A stretch of DNA of 64,000 nt from Gerris lacustris (GCA_951217055.1 OX578276.1:136715787-136779786), one strand, 5' to 3'; shown: positions 23,051-35,820, counted from the stretch's first letter. Notes: generated from the letters alone by a model not told the origin. Numbers and translations: made by a program.

Positions 23051-24162
23051 CACCTAAATTTGATAAAAACTCCTCTGAAAGTGGTATTGGGTAATGGGAA
23101 ATGTCCCAGTTTACTAAATTCGCAATCTTACTGAGATATTAACACTTCTTTAGTTAGTCTCTTATCTGGTATTTTTATTCCCTCCAGTGTTTTTACTGTG
23201 TTTTTAGATTGACGCCGCGAAGCTTTTCAAAAAAAAAGAATCGAATTAGGGATAATAGTATACTTCTTTTTTTTTTAATTTTTTTTTTAGTTATTTAAAC
23301 AATAATTATATTTCATTTTCACCACAATTAATAATTGTGTGATTGCATAAAGTGACAATAATATGTTCTTTGGACAAAGTTTGAGTTATCTATGAATAAC
23401 AACGAGAAATAGGAACTCTTTGAAATCAATAATAACGAGTAATCATCCACAGTATGAGCTTCATTTAGGGTGTTATACTTTCGTGGAAATAAAGTTAAGG
23501 TTTTCATGTTCTAATCTTACCCTGTATTGCCATTTTGTTAGACCAAAAGGTTTTTGTCGAAGAATAAATCGTAAGAAACTTTACCTCAGCAAGACGAAAG
23601 TGTTTGAAAAAGAGTAATAGTAATCAAGTTATCACGAGTACGCCTTAAAAGCGTGAGAATGAGAGAATGGGTGAAGCTAACTGTGCCAAGCTTGCCACGG
23701 TTAATTCATTTACCAAAATAATCAATACAAGCTGGTGTATTCACTCTAATGCCCTTTACTCCAACGGTAAATGAACGAAGAACAAAAAATAATGCGAGAA
23801 TTGAAACCAAGCCCTGTTAAGGAAACGACAATAATTATGTTCCTACAACGAAGCAAGAAATAAGTTAGAACAAATTGAAGTTAATTGAAAACATATCATT
23901 CATATTTTTGAAAGGATCTCCCTAAAGCAGAATCTTGACAGTGCCATCGATATGTCCCCGTGAAGGGACGATGAGAGAAGATAAATGAGCCCATGATCCG
24001 GGGGGGAGGGGGTTGTTAAGGTTTTTGCTCTTCCTTTCAAGAGCTATGGGTGCTCGGTCCCCGGTTCTATATCAATTTTATAGGAAAAGTTTCGAGACGC
24101 CGATTTTTATTGTTAGTTTTTATGTCAGATCTAACAAATTCTCTTACGACAAAATATAGAGC
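23051..24162. other. Spacer sequence, no gene seen
   Basis: AT-rich with poly-T tracts near 23265-23290 and a G-run near 24000. No ORF with coding character. Confidence 0.5.
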
Positions 24163-24888
24163 AATAAACAGGTCAAGTGTGTGCTAGTCAGCACACAGCG
24201 ATGGTCTGTAGGCCACACTGTATAGTTTAAGTAGTACCCTATTGATGGTGTTTTTTATAATGCTAAAAAGCTTACTTTGAACTATCCTATGGGTCTGATA
24301 TTCTCAAAACACATAAACAAACTTCTGATTAAGTATTTTTTTGCCAATGAACCGGACTACAACCATATAAATACATCGAAAAGACCATAATTAAAAAAAA
24401 CAAACTTATTTTGTCAATAAAAAATAAAATGATATTTTTTTGGAAATTTCCAAAAAGTGGTACCTTTACTTTTGGTCAAAGAATGTTCAAGAATTTTTTC
24501 AGATTTTTTGAACTTCACATAAGCGAGATAGAGGGGGGGGGGGACACGTTTCACACCCACTTCAAACTTGCCTATCAAAGTTATAACCAAAGCATTTTCT
24601 AATCAGCTGGACATACCCTTTCATATTATGATACCCATCACGGTATCATATGATCACGGTGTCAAAAAAAATAAAAAATTTAACCCTTAAGTTTTTTACC
24701 CTATTTTTTAAAACAAAAAATATAAGTCGCTATATTTTTAACATGTGTGGGTAAGTGCAAAAAATATGCATGCCAAATTTCAAAGTCATCGGACGAAAGG
24801 TGTAGCCGTGAGAGCAGGCGACGGACGGACGGACAGACAGACACACGCAGGACAATATAAGGGTCCTTGGTTTTGCCTACGGACCCTA
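24163..24888 (+). mobile_element. 0.73-kb dispersed repeat, second copy
   Basis: Same family and orientation as 15199-15925, with matching left end AATAAACAGGTCAAGTGTG, G-run, GCCAAATTTCAAAGTCATCG tail and GCCTACGGACCCT right end. It is diverged by substitutions and small indels, so neither copy is a recent duplicate of the other. Confidence 0.7.
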
Positions 24889-25742
24889 AAAAATATATAT
24901 TGAGAAAACATATTATGTCTCAGTAAGAGTGTTTTATATTAAGTAACTCGCGCTGCTAAGCCAATGAGCACCAGAGCTACTAACAATGTTATCAAATTAT
25001 AAAAATTATACAATAACAATCCCACCAATTAATAATAGCAAGTCAAATTAATAATTGTAAGTTGAAGTAAAGGTTTGATGGTCTGAGTATTACCTGTCTG
25101 CGGTTGCCATAGTCTAATTTCAATTGTACGAGATGTTCACAGGTTAATTAAAGATAGCTTCAGGTGCATAGTGGATGACTGAATTATTCTTACTCTCAAA
25201 TATTCATTGTTGTTATTATTAGGTGAGTTTCCACTTCCTTTCAGAGGCATATTGTTCTTGCTACAAATTAGAAGTCTGTTGGTAGGAAACAGAACTAAAG
25301 TTTCGTTGTAAGCCTAAAGTGCTAAAACAATGGAAAGATAAAATAAAGTGTGTAGCTGATATCTGTGGAATAATAAAATATAACCAGGAAAGCAACAGGC
25401 GTTGAAAGGAACTAAGAGAAACTTGGTCTGGCAGGCAGTGATCTTTATTGAATCGGAGGATGAAAAGAAATACGCAGAAAGATTTATTGTTTGGTAGATT
25501 TTTACAAATAAATAGAACATTAAATTTAAAATTACAAAACTAATATTAATCCTTAAAGAGTATTGTGGGAGATACCGGATTGAAATTTAAACCCTCAACA
25601 AAGTGAGTTTTTACTAAACTAGTTTTATATTTTTATACAGTATGTAATACATAAAATAATTTGATCTCCAATAGGGACAAAAAGTAACTTTTCAGGGCTA
25701 GTTTATAGGTAATAAGTCTTTTCATCCCCGTTGTTAAAAACC
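24889..25742. other. Spacer sequence, no gene seen
   Basis: AT-rich, no recognisable element or gene. Confidence 0.5.
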
Positions 25743-26202
25743 GGGAAATAATGTGAAAACAGGGAAATAATGTAAAAACGGGATTATAATCCACGTTCGC
25801 CAACCTAATTATTTTGTAAATAGTAGAGAATGAATGGTAAATATAGTGAATTGATTGAAATCAGGTTGGCAACACTGCTTTAAAACTCACAGCTGTATTG
25901 CGAGTCATTCTACGATGCTTTGTTTACTTTTGTTTAGCTTTCGTTGAACGTTTTTGTATTACTTTACAAGTGATTATTAATTGTTTTAAATAATTTATAA
26001 AATTTGGAGATAAAATTTTGTATGTACCTCGAGAATAATGCATTATTATTCCCTTGTTATAATTATCTCCCTCGGCTACGCCTCGGGAGCTAATTAAAAT
26101 TAATCCCTCGGCTTCGCCTCGGGATTTAGTTGCCTTGATTCCTTCGGCTTTGCCTCAGGAATCAACTCAGTCACGCGGGAAATAATATCTTACATTATTC
26201 CC
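25743..26202. mobile_element. Inverted-end element with CG-rich hairpins
   Basis: GGGAAATAATGT at the left and ACATTATTCCC at the right. The right part carries three consecutive hairpins of the type CCCTCGGCTTCGCCTCGGG (26070-26088, 26105-26123 and a diverged one at about 26140-26160), each between AT-rich arms that can pair. No coding sequence. Class unknown. Confidence 0.5.
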
Positions 26203-26361
26203 TAGGTGCATAAATAACTAATAATACTATGAATGGCACTGCTTAAATTATTCCGTCCTTACAATAGACTTGCATACAGTAAAATAAAAAATAGTACTGT
26301 TAGCTATTCCTGAATATTAAATAAAAAAATAATAATAATAATAACGGTCGGTTTACAAGCA

Positions 26362-26750
26362 TATGTGACGTGGCAGTAACGGCACAGTGCCGTGACCGGT
26401 CCGTGGTCCCACCGACCGTGAGGTTGATTACACACATCAGTGACGGCACAGTGACGTGACCGGTCCGTGAGCCCACCGACCGTGAGGTTGATTACGCACA
26501 TCAGTGACGGGGCAGTGACGGCATAGTGACGTGACCGGTCCGTGATCCCACCAACCGTGAGGTTGATTACGATTACACACATCAGTGACGGCACAGTGAC
26601 GTGACCGGTACGTGAGCCCACCGACCGTGAGCTTTATTACGCACATCAGTGACGGGGCAGTGACGGCACAGTGACGTGACCGGTCCGTGATCCCACCAAC
26701 CGTGAGGTTGATTACACACATCAGTGACGGCACAGTGCCGTCACATATTA
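26362..26750. repeat. Minisatellite with alternating unit lengths and inverted outer ends
   Basis: GACCGG starts at 26394, 26458, 26533, 26603 and 26678, so intervals are 64, 75, 70 and 75 bases: a two-unit higher-order pattern of about 140 bp. Units read CAGTGACGGCACAGTGACG, then CCACCGACCGTGAGGTTG. The outer ends ATATGTGACG and CGTCACATAT are inverted, so the array may be the interior of a small transposon. The long minus-strand frames are repeat artefacts. Confidence 0.8.
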
Positions 26751-27606
26751 TATGATGCATAATAATATAACTAAATAACTGCTCTAAAAACTAAAATATA
26801 TTTCTATATTCTATATTATATATCTTATTTTCTTTTAAAAGCAGTATTTTTGGCACCCTTTTTTATAACTTTTGTAGACTTCCTCTCTTTTTCTAAATGC
26901 TTTATTTCGCCATCGTTATTGATATTAACAACATGGCTTCTTCGGGCTTTTAAATTCCCTGTTACATGAGTCTTCTTATAAACTTTGTTTATAAGATGTA
27001 AAAAATATACAATTTATAACTATATACATATTATAAACTTTAGGGAAAAAACAGAATAATATAAATATATGTAACACACTTCTCCATATACATATCTTCA
27101 AAAGCACAATCCTTCTGAATCCTCCCTGCATTTAGAAAATGTTATGTATAATTATATTTAATATATAATTAAAAAATAACAACGCTAAAAAGACCAATTT
27201 CAAGAAGAAATTAATCTTCTAAAATATAATAATATTGGTTCATTTTGTGTAACCCCTTTTTTATTTCGGAGGACAAACAAACCACTAAAATTATAATTCT
27301 TACATTTTTTAAAGGAGTATTCATGTCTTTTTCTTTTTTCAATTACTTTTTAGTGTTAAATCATGCATTGTTTATACTTAGAGTTAACATCAATAACGTC
27401 ACTAGCGTTGCAAAAAAAAGCTACACGATAATGATGTTAAAAATGTGGAAATACGAATTACATTTTATCTGTGGAAAACAAACACCCTGTAATCCCCTCT
27501 CTTTTATTCTACTTTTTCTAATCAATTTATATTGTTTTGTTAATCTTGCTGCAGTGTGAAGCTAATGAACTTTACTTGTAAAATAATTAAACTGCTTTTG
27601 TTACAG

Positions 27607-27959
27607 GTGTTGCTGTTATCTTTGGAGTTAGCTGGGTTCCTCTTGGCTTGTTCTCACTTGTAACCGACCTAGTTTCAATTAATCCCAAGACACTTTACAT
27701 TGGGTTAGCTGTATGTCATATGTTGGCAATGTCTTCAGCCTTGTCCAACCCAGTGGTCTACGGCTGGTTCAACACCAATATCAGGGCCGAACTCATCCAG
27801 TTTCTACCCAAGTCACTACGGGATCGACTGGACAGGTCCAGACAGCGTGTAGACGAGCCTTCAACCAGGACGGCGGCAATCACGAGGACAGCTCCTCCGA
27901 CCAAATCAACCAGGGCCAGCCCGCCTCTACCAGAAGGCGTCACCTACACAGCTCTTTAG
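27607..27959 (+). CDS. Last coding exon of a class A neuropeptide-type GPCR (copy B, partial)
   Basis: Same exon as 764-1116: acceptor AG at 27605-27606, TM6 FGVSWVP, TM7 NPVVY, helix 8, basic tail and stop at 27957-27959. Only five base differences from copy A are visible across the exon. Four are synonymous and one changes Ile to Thr in the tail (TKSIR to TKSTR). The exon stays fully open, including the C-terminal TAL. No upstream receptor exon was found in the 10 kb before it, so if this copy belongs to a separate gene its first exons lie outside the window or are absent. An allele of the same gene is the simpler reading. Confidence 0.85.
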
Positions 27960-29199
27960 AGACCATCAAATTATGTATTTTTTTAAAAAATCGAAAACAG
28001 CGACAAATAATTTTTTTTTAGAATGGAATTCATTCTTACTGAAAATTAAATATAGCACCTGTCTTAAAAGCTCAAAATTCTGATAAACACTGTTTGGAAT
28101 GGATTCACTCACAGATTTTGAGTGAAACGATTAAAAAAAATCACAAAACTAATTTATCGTTCTTAAGCATAGGCTCAAACCTTATTACTTAATTTCGAAA
28201 TTCTTCTATAAATTGAGTAACTATTCATAGATATTATGTAAGCTAACCGATCATTTTAAAGAGGTATAAAAGATAAATGAAACAATTCTAACTCACTTTC
28301 TGGGTCTGCATCCCACTTATTTTTGGTTTTAAATTAAACTAAACAAATATTTTAATAAATGGGGTAGTTGTATTGTTCATGCTGAACAATATGGAAGTTG
28401 GGAACAATAATGGTGCACCGAAGAAAAGTGTGCATCGAAATAATCTAAGCCTCTGGGTAGGGTGAGCAAATGAAATTTATTAAAAAAGTAAATAACTAAA
28501 TTAAAATAATTTTTACTACTTGTAATATAAAAAATTAAAAATATATTACTTAATTTTTTATATATAGATCAAGCGCAGTAAAAAATTATTGGAATGAATA
28601 TAATTTGTTTTATAATAATTGTATTTTCTGGGTTTTCGGTACTGTGAGCTTTAATATTATAATATAAACATGACTTTGTTGTAAAAGGCATCAAAGAGTT
28701 TCGAATTAGTCTAGCTAAATTATTTCATTTTCAATAAATTAAACTGAGTGTACAATTTTTAAAAATAGTAGATAACTATGAGGATAATACAAAAGTACGC
28801 TAAGTGTACGTGAAGTAGCGATTCGGATTTTACCTGATTTCAGACGTCATTTCGTATTGTCTAGGAATTATAGATATATTTATATCAGTAAAATTAGGGT
28901 TTTAAACATAGAGATTACTCAAATCGTACATTCTTATGTAGGTATATAAATTTTCAAGAATAGATTAATAATGTTAGTGCAATTAGTACTTTCTGAGTTT
29001 GGGTGTTTCCACTAAGTATTTAATCTAAATATAAATTAACTCTGACGTTGTTAAATAGTTTTTAACCCCATCAAGGCATGACAATTGAAGTTTTGTTTTG
29101 ACTAACTGTTTCCCATATGCTCCCAGCATCACTCAGGTACTTTGTACTGTCTCACTACTTGATACCTAAGTACTTGGTGTCTTTGGTGCTGATGCTATC
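27960..29199. other. Receptor 3' flank, copy B
   Basis: Matches 1117-2309. Carries the conserved AATAAA at 28354-28359 and an extra ~54 bp near 28836-28889. No other gene. Confidence 0.6.
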
Positions 29200-30765
29200 C
29201 AGGGCTTAATTTCAGCCGGCTGTAAGAGTGTCAATGTGTGGCACGGGAGAGGGAGTAGGTAGATATTCTAGGGATGGGTTGGGTTGTATCAACCTAATAT
29301 TTTGTCACAGGTACATATTTACAAAAAAATGTAAAAGTACTCAATACCAGTAATATTGGTCCCGAGAACTATATTTAAATGTATTTATACTGCAATTTTT
29401 TGTTATGGATAATTATAAAAAAAAAAATCGGGTACGGGGTACCTCGGAACTTTTCCTCACTTCAGGTGACCGTTCTGAACTAACTGATTTATTATCATAC
29501 TTCAAAAATAACCTTATTTTTAATAGCTATATTTTATTTAATTATTTGAAGTTTGGCGGCAATTTGATAGATGTAAACAAACTTTGACGTCATCAAAATT
29601 ATCGCATTAATAAAAATAATTATATTCGCTTATAACTTATAAACTAATTAATGAAACTTTATAGTTTTTTTTATATTTGTTCCTTAATTTTTTCCGGTTC
29701 CAACGATATGCTATAAGTCAAAAACCTATATGTAATTAACTCGATCAGGACCATTTTCGATTTATTACGATTTTTTTAAATTTTTGTTGACTCAGCAAAC
29801 TAGGTTCAAGATGGCGGAAAAAGTTGATTTTCCGGGCGGCACAACTACAGGTTAGGACTGATTTTTCTGCCAAGTTTCAACTCTCTAGCTTAAATACCTT
29901 GGGCGCTACGATGATAACACACATACACATGTCATGCTGAAAACCACTCAGGAGGTCTTAAAAACACCTAAAACGAATAATTCCGTTGAAATCTCGAAAA
30001 AATTTTTTGGTGAAATAGTATATTATGTTACAAGGCTGTGAAGTGAGTTATTTCTTTACCGCGGCAATTACATTTACTGTCGAGCGAAGCGAGACAGTAA
30101 ATATTGCCAAGGTAAAGAAAAAACACTTCACTGTCGCGTAGCATATGCTATTTTTTCCGAGGTAGCAGACAATGAAAAAACATTAAATATTAATCACTAA
30201 TCAATATATAATAATAACAAATATTAGTACATACTTAAGACTTAAAAAAAGAAACCTTAAAAAGAGGTTACACTATAAGAAAAGGTAAATAAAACGCATT
30301 GACATCTAGCGGATTTTAATCGTACTAGAAGCATTTCTACAAAGACTGCAGCACTACTAACGGAAGTTTTGACAACTACCCGCCGTAAAGAAAAAATCTT
30401 TTAGTGCCTAGGACGTAAAAGATTTTTTCTTTACAGCTAGGAGTAATGAAAAGATTTTTTAAGTCCACGTAATGAAAAAATGGATTTTAGCTATGTTTTT
30501 TAGGCTCTAAAGTTACTATTTCACAGCCTACCACGGAAAAACAATACTTTTCCTACTATTAGTAGTGAGGAAAAGTAAAAACGGTAATTTGAACAACATT
30601 TTTAATGAATTTTAAGACCTTAAAAACTAGTCTAGAAATTTTACAGGGCGATGCCCCCGGACCCCCCGTTTGCTAAGGAATGGAAGCACCCCCAAAACCC
30701 CCCTTATAAGACCCTAAATATTATATGGGTGTTCCGTCACCTACATTTTTAGAAATTAAGCACTG
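29200..30765. mobile_element. Non-autonomous hAT element, copy B (interrupted)
   Basis: Orthologue of 2310-3420. Left target duplication ATGCTATC is intact at 29192-29199; the right one has lost two bases (30766 onward). It contains a B-only insertion at 29424-30580 but lacks the 620-bp repeat of copy A. Confidence 0.8.
29424..30580. mobile_element. B-only insertion with hairpins, unclassified
   Basis: Sits where copy A has only a poly-A run. ACTTTTCCTCACT near 29446 is inverted as AGTGAGGAAAAGT at 30564-30577. Inside are a strong hairpin around GTCGAGCGAAGCGAGAC (about 30055-30120, with pairing TTTACCGCGGCAAT and ATTGCCAAGGTAAA arms), further AAAGATTTTTTC inverted segments, and a TE-tail-like stretch near 29865. 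No protein recognised. Confidence 0.55.
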
Positions 30766-31653
30766 ATGCTCTATGGTTCGTCTCAAGGTTTAATATGTAT
30801 ATATATTTCTACCAACAAGTTCGAATTTTTAACGTAATTGGCGAAAATATTCTACAACATTAGAATCGCCGGAATCATTAACTAAAGGGCACATATTTTT
30901 CTAATTTTAGATAAACTTAGTATTAAGGAAGTCGAAGTGTGTAAGCAAAGTTAATTAAAATCTAAGGATTAATCCATTTTCAGAAGTAAAGCCCCTATCT
31001 TATAGTCGTATACATAATCCCATGAAATTTAATACCCAAACTCTTTAGGTTCCCTCCTTTGCCTTCATCTAAGACGGAAAAGGTTATTAGAAGCTTTTAT
31101 TTAACTTGCAATGTATGTATGTATGTTCGGGTCAAATCTTGCAACTGAATTTTAAAGCAGTTATCCACAGCCGATTGAATTGAAATTTTGCATACACGTT
31201 TAGTTTGGATGACATTGCATGGTTAGCTAAGTGTCGTCATTCTAAATCCAATATGGCGGGCAGCCCAAGATGGCGGATTAGTTATTTTTTAGCACTGCAT
31301 TCCCTTAATCTACCAATCTATAATTCAAGTGAGATACCACATATCCTGGGTTTAACTTACAGCACATATATATGTGTTTCAGTGCATTGAGGGAAGCATA
31401 AGAGTTATTGCTAATGCACTGATTGAATATTTTAAAAAAACTCCAATTAGATGTTGCCTTGGCCTGAACAACCTCAATTTTAAAGATACATACACACACT
31501 GTAAATAACTAAAATTGTAAATTTATTGTGTTATGAACTGATTTACAAAAAAATATATTAGTAATTTTTACTTTTAGAGAAACATTGTTTTACTTTTTAC
31601 GTATAAAATATGTAGCAACATAAGTATAATGTGAACCTACTCTTCATGATTAT
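30766..31653. other. Repeat-derived intergenic sequence, copy B
   Basis: Matches 3421-4480 minus about 150 bases. No gene. Confidence 0.5.
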
Positions 31654-31939
31654 TAGAGGTCGACCAAGAAGTCATGAACACGGGAGAAACGGAAAGCTTA
31701 ACTTCGTTTAAAATCGGAACTTCTGAGTAGTGCCGAAGTCAGTACAGTCGGGTGCTAAGACAATACCCATTTCTAGTTTGTATGACATGCACAGTTATGT
31801 CAAATCTCAAGAATAACAACAGCAAGGTTCCCAATCTGTTAGGTTTCCTGTTTTGTTTGTTTTTATACAGTACGAATTATAGTCACAACTATCCTAAACG
31901 ATTTGTGTACGATCCACAGATCCACGGGATGATGCAAAT

Positions 31940-32118
31940 CAGGGCCGTCCCTAGGGGGGGTCAACCGGGTCAAGTTGGCCCGGGCGCCAACAAGGAGGGG
32001 GGGCTCTAGGGGGCGCCGCCAGGCCTCCTTCTAAACTACTTGGTGAATTTGGCAATAAGGGGGGGGGGCGCCAATGATGCCTTTGACCCGGGCGCCTAAA
32101 CCCCTAGGGACGGCCCTG
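31940..32118. mobile_element. 179-bp hAT MITE, B-only
   Basis: Ends CAGGGCCGTCCCTAGGGG and the inverse CCCCTAGGGACGGCCCTG. Perfect 8-bp duplication ATGCAAAT at 31932-31939 and 32119-32126. GC-rich interior with GGGCGCC motifs and no coding capacity. The matching position in copy A (about 4756-4768) is not a clean empty site: it has five extra bases. Confidence 0.93.
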
Positions 32119-32212
32119 ATGCAAATGCAAAGGACGCTACAAATAACGGGGTTTGAACAAACTTATTATAATATGTAACTTAATAATATTAACTTATTAT
32201 ATGTATTTGTTA

Positions 32213-32392
32213 TTATAAAAATGATTGCTCTCCATGACAATTAATATCTGTATGGATAGGTACTTCTGTTGTTGAACTGCCACTCCCGCCAATGTTGTTG
32301 TGTTTAAAATACAAATACACATTGTAAACTATTTCACGTCCTTGACTGTGAAGAGTCTTTCTTCCTAATTTTGAATTCGTGTTATTATCCAT
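32213..32392 (-). pseudogene. Transposase N-terminal relic, Tc1/mariner-like (copy B)
   Basis: The same 59-codon frame as at 4856-5035: HSQGREIVYNVYLYFK helix-turn-helix start, same TAA stop (32213-32215). Substitutions include Met12 to Lys and Ser52 to Cys. Without a catalytic domain it is inert. Confidence 0.6.
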
Positions 32393-32837
32393 GTTTTTAT
32401 TAATACCAGGAAATTTAATTTACTCAAGAGAAAATTTCCAAAAACAAGCCGAGAGAGGTAATAGTAAAAAAATAATCACAAAAAAGTAACAACTATAATC
32501 CAGAAATAAAAAAGTAACAAATCAAACTCAGAAATAAAGAGGAAGAAAATAATTGATTAAGAAAGAAGAAAATCGATTTAGATTTAAAGAACATTATTAT
32601 GAATAATCAATAAATAATAATATAAAGATATTATCGTATATTATTAGTGATTTCTTATCAGGTACAGTGTTGCCTGTTGCAAAAAATATAAAAAAAAATA
32701 TAGAAGTTATCAAAAATAAAATTATTTATAACAAAAGAACAACACTGTGTTTTTTGACAATGGTCTATTTTATTAAAAACTGACAATACATGACACTAGC
32801 GCACTCCTCTCATTTTCATGACTTCTTGGTCGACCTC

Positions 32838-33396
32838 TAGTAATAAAACCACTGTGTTGAGCAGGTATTGTTACACTAAGCAATATTTCAAACAATATTA
32901 CAAACAATAAACCTTTTTTTGTTCTTGTAGTTTTTTTTACCGATGAATTTAGTGTTCACTCGATACGACTACAGCAGACCCTAACATAGCTAATATTAAC
33001 TTAGTCCTAAGCATTTTAGCTCTATCATAAAATAAAGCAAGGAAAAATCCCCCGACACTCTCACCGTGGATGCAAGGAAAAACCCGATCACCTCTTTAAT
33101 AGAGAAGGAAATCCAGCCAGATCCAACTAGAGAAGTATAAACCTGTCGAGCCAACAAGAAATAACATTGAGAGCAATATTTCTCTCTTTGTTTTGTAGAA
33201 AATAAATTTACTTTTTCTGTCGGGCGAACTCAGACCTTCAATAGAATAGAAGTCTATAACTGTTATTTTAAGAATACATTTTTACTTACAAAATGAGAAT
33301 AAAACACTTAAAATTAATTATTCTATTATAAAAATTATAAAAGCTAGTTGTTGTTTATATTGTACATGGCTTTATAATTTCGACAAAGAAATAACA
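32838..33396. other. Intergenic sequence, copy B
   Basis: Matches 5486-6030. Nothing recognised. Confidence 0.6.
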
Positions 33397-33487
33397 TATA
33401 GAGGCCTGTGGTTCAAATCCCAGCGCTGGAGTGTATTTTTCTCTTTCTGTTTCCCGTAGTTAATAATAATTATAATTTGATTTAAAT
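33397..33487 (+). mobile_element. 5'-truncated tRNA-derived SINE, copy B
   Basis: Orthologue of 6031-6118, beginning at the same anticodon-stem position. Confidence 0.7.
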
Positions 33488-33703
33488 TAAAATTTAATCG
33501 TTCCGTAGTATGAATACTACCAAAATCGTAAAATTTGAATTTCTAATTGATTGTACTAGGTACAGGTACTAATTGGGTACTTAATAATTATAAGCGTTAT
33601 TTCTCGATCTAGTTCTATGTCATTAATGTTGACTTCTCAGATATGTGGAAAATTGAAAGCTTAAATTCGGGATAAGGTATCATTAACGTCAGAGAAACTC
33701 ATT

Positions 33704-33866
33704 CTCCTGCGTAGCTTAGTTGGTAGAGCGCTATACTGGAAATATAGAGGCCTGTGGTTCAAATCCCAGCGCTGGAGTGTATTTTTCTCTGTCTGTTTCC
33801 CGTAGTTAATAATAATTATAATTTGATTTTAAAAAAAAAAAATAAATAAATAAAAAAAAAATAAAT
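33704..33866 (+). mobile_element. tRNA-derived SINE, full-length head, copy B
   Basis: The head (33704-33777) is identical in sequence to 6338-6411, including A and B boxes and the bulged T-stem. The A-rich tail differs in length. Confidence 0.75.
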
Positions 33867-34790
33867 AACTATTTTGTATAGTAGCAATATTTAAAGTATT
33901 GTCTAGCTCTAAGCTTATAAAAATTTAGTCAGTCCGGGTACTACTTGTATAGTTCAACAATCGTACAAAGTTGTGTTGAAAGCTATGACTTTTATTCAGT
34001 TACATCATAACAAGAATAGTATCCTATAAAATTAATGGTTTTGTGATGTCAAGAACTTTAATCATTGGATAGTGTTTATTGCGCAAGTACAAAGGTATAT
34101 TTAATGAGATTGTCTATCTGTACCGTTTCAACAACCAATCCAAATTCTGTTTGTTCTTTAATATTTGTTATTTTAGTGCTATTGGTTGAGAAATGAAATG
34201 ACTACGGAGTTTACTTTAAGGTCGTTCTTTTGAGTGTATTCGAGTAGGCTGTTCAATAAATCCTGAATTTCCGACTAACTTCAAGCTAAGAATACGATGT
34301 CAGCACAATACATGAGAATGTGAAAGCCTTTCGTAACAGATAATTTAATGCCTATAGATAAACTGTGGCCCCACAGTGTCGGGAGCCATTAGTTGGGAAA
34401 TTACCTTTCAAAACAAGTTAACATCGAAGCAATATTTAGTTTAGCTATAGATCACCATACCTGGGAACATCTAGGTTATTGAAGTTTAATATAATCTCAG
34501 TTAAAAAAAGAACTATAATTTACTACTTAAATAAAACTCCTTTAATACAGTAAAAGGATTCGTTCTTTCTTGTCGTAATCAATTCCTGTAAGGTAAACTT
34601 TAATTTTATATTTATAAGGCACTCGTTCGTCAACAAGATGCAAGGGATTCATCACATGAGTGAACATAAAGAGTCTTATTTTTTATTTTAAAAGAAACTA
34701 ATAATAATAATTATAAAATTTAATTTTTTCTAAGGCCAAAAATAAAATTTGTGAAAGGGGTCTTACAAATTTGTAAAATTTTATTAAAAC
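33867..34790. other. Intergenic sequence, copy B
   Basis: Matches 6506-7436. Nothing recognised. Confidence 0.6.
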
Positions 34791-34793
34791 TAA

Positions 34794-35400
34794 TAGTTCA
34801 GTAGATAGCGTGCAAAGAAGTCTGACTAACATCAAGCTGGAATTTTTTGTATAAGTAAATCTTTTGGTGCCTTTTAAGAATATGAGGTCGGCTAAGTTCG
34901 TCTGCGGGATAAAGCTTGGCAATAGGCATTTGAAAGAAACAAACCGGTGGAGAGCGGACATGGCCCACCCTTTTTAGTGGACAATGTGATTTTCATGAAC
35001 CTAAGTATAAAATTAGTTAGTAGACTGAAATTCAAGTTCATGATAATTTGTCCCTTGCTATGTAAACACTTTGATTTGGAGTAATATTTGACTAACTAAC
35101 CTATTAAGTGACAAACTATCATCATCTTGATTTTTGGTATACTAACTAATTTCGTACTCAGGAACATGAAAATCACATTGCCCACCAAAAAGAGAGGGAC
35201 ATAGCCGCTCTCCACCGGTTTGTTTTTTTCAAATGCCTATTGCCAAGCTATGTCCCGCAGACGAACTTAGCCGACCATATACCTACTCTTAAAAGACAGC
35301 AAAAGATTTACTTATACACAATTCTAGCTTGACTTATATATAATTATTATTCTAGCTTGATGTTAGTCAGGCACTTTCTTGCACGCTATCTCCTGGACTA
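34794..35400. mobile_element. Foldback element with long inverted arms, copy B
   Basis: Orthologue of 7440-8041. Outer ends TAGTTCAGTAGATAGCG and CGCTATCTCCTGGACTA; TAA at 34791-34793 and 35401-35403. Arm pairing is better preserved here than in copy A. Confidence 0.78.
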
Positions 35401-35506
35401 TAAAGTTGGGATTCCTATGCTGCGTCTGACGCAGGTTAGAGGGTTTCCTATGCACTATGCATACGTTCAGTTGATCTGCGGCCTCGGTAGTGAGAAGGTG
35501 ACAATA

Positions 35507-35735
35507 ATGAGTGTTCGCGATTTGCTCTTCTACTTGAACTTAGAAGAGATTGAAGACGAAGACATTTTATTGGAACTAATGTCAGGGTAATGCTGCACAC
35601 CTTATTTTCAAATCAAGAACTGAGGACGGTTGTTTTGAGACACTTATCAATCGGCACTTGTTAAAGGATGAGAAAAAATTTCGGGAATATTTCAGGCAAA
35701 ACAACGCAGTTCAGCTACATTCTCGATCTCTTTAA
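35507..35735 (+). pseudogene. Harbinger transposase N-terminal relic (copy B)
   Basis: Begins MSVRDLLFYLNLEEIEDEDI, stops at TAA (35588-35590), then continues in the +1 frame as KSRTEDGCFETLINRHLLKD, EKKFREYFRQ and on to a TAA at 35733-35735. This is the acidic leader and pre-nuclease region of a HARBI1-type transposase. No catalytic residues remain. Better preserved than the copy A relic, which has an additional early stop. Confidence 0.55.
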
Positions 35736-35744
35736 AGAAAAAAT

Positions 35745-35820
35745 AAATAACAGGAAATTTTGAAACAATATCCACCAACTTTTCATGTTCCTCAACTGTA
35801 AACAGTGCTTTATCCGACAT
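35745..35820 (-). pseudogene. MADF/Myb-like accessory gene relic (copy B)
   Basis: Frame MSDKALFTVEEHEKLVDIVS followed by KFPVIY, matching the start of MADF domains (pattern LIxxVxxxPxLYD). It ends at the internal deletion junction with the transposase relic. In intact PIF/Harbinger elements this protein cooperates with the transposase in DNA binding and nuclear import; here it cannot. Confidence 0.55.

Larger units (their letters stand above)
31656..32837 (-). mobile_element. Degenerate Tc1/mariner-superfamily element, copy B
   Basis: Same element as 4481-5483, flanked by TA at 31654-31655 and 32838-32839. Larger because a hAT MITE has inserted at 31940-32118. Confidence 0.75.

Noticed and set aside
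26304..26760. Two overlapping minus-strand frames of about 105 codons
   Set aside because: They are translations of the minisatellite, whose repeat happens to lack stops.
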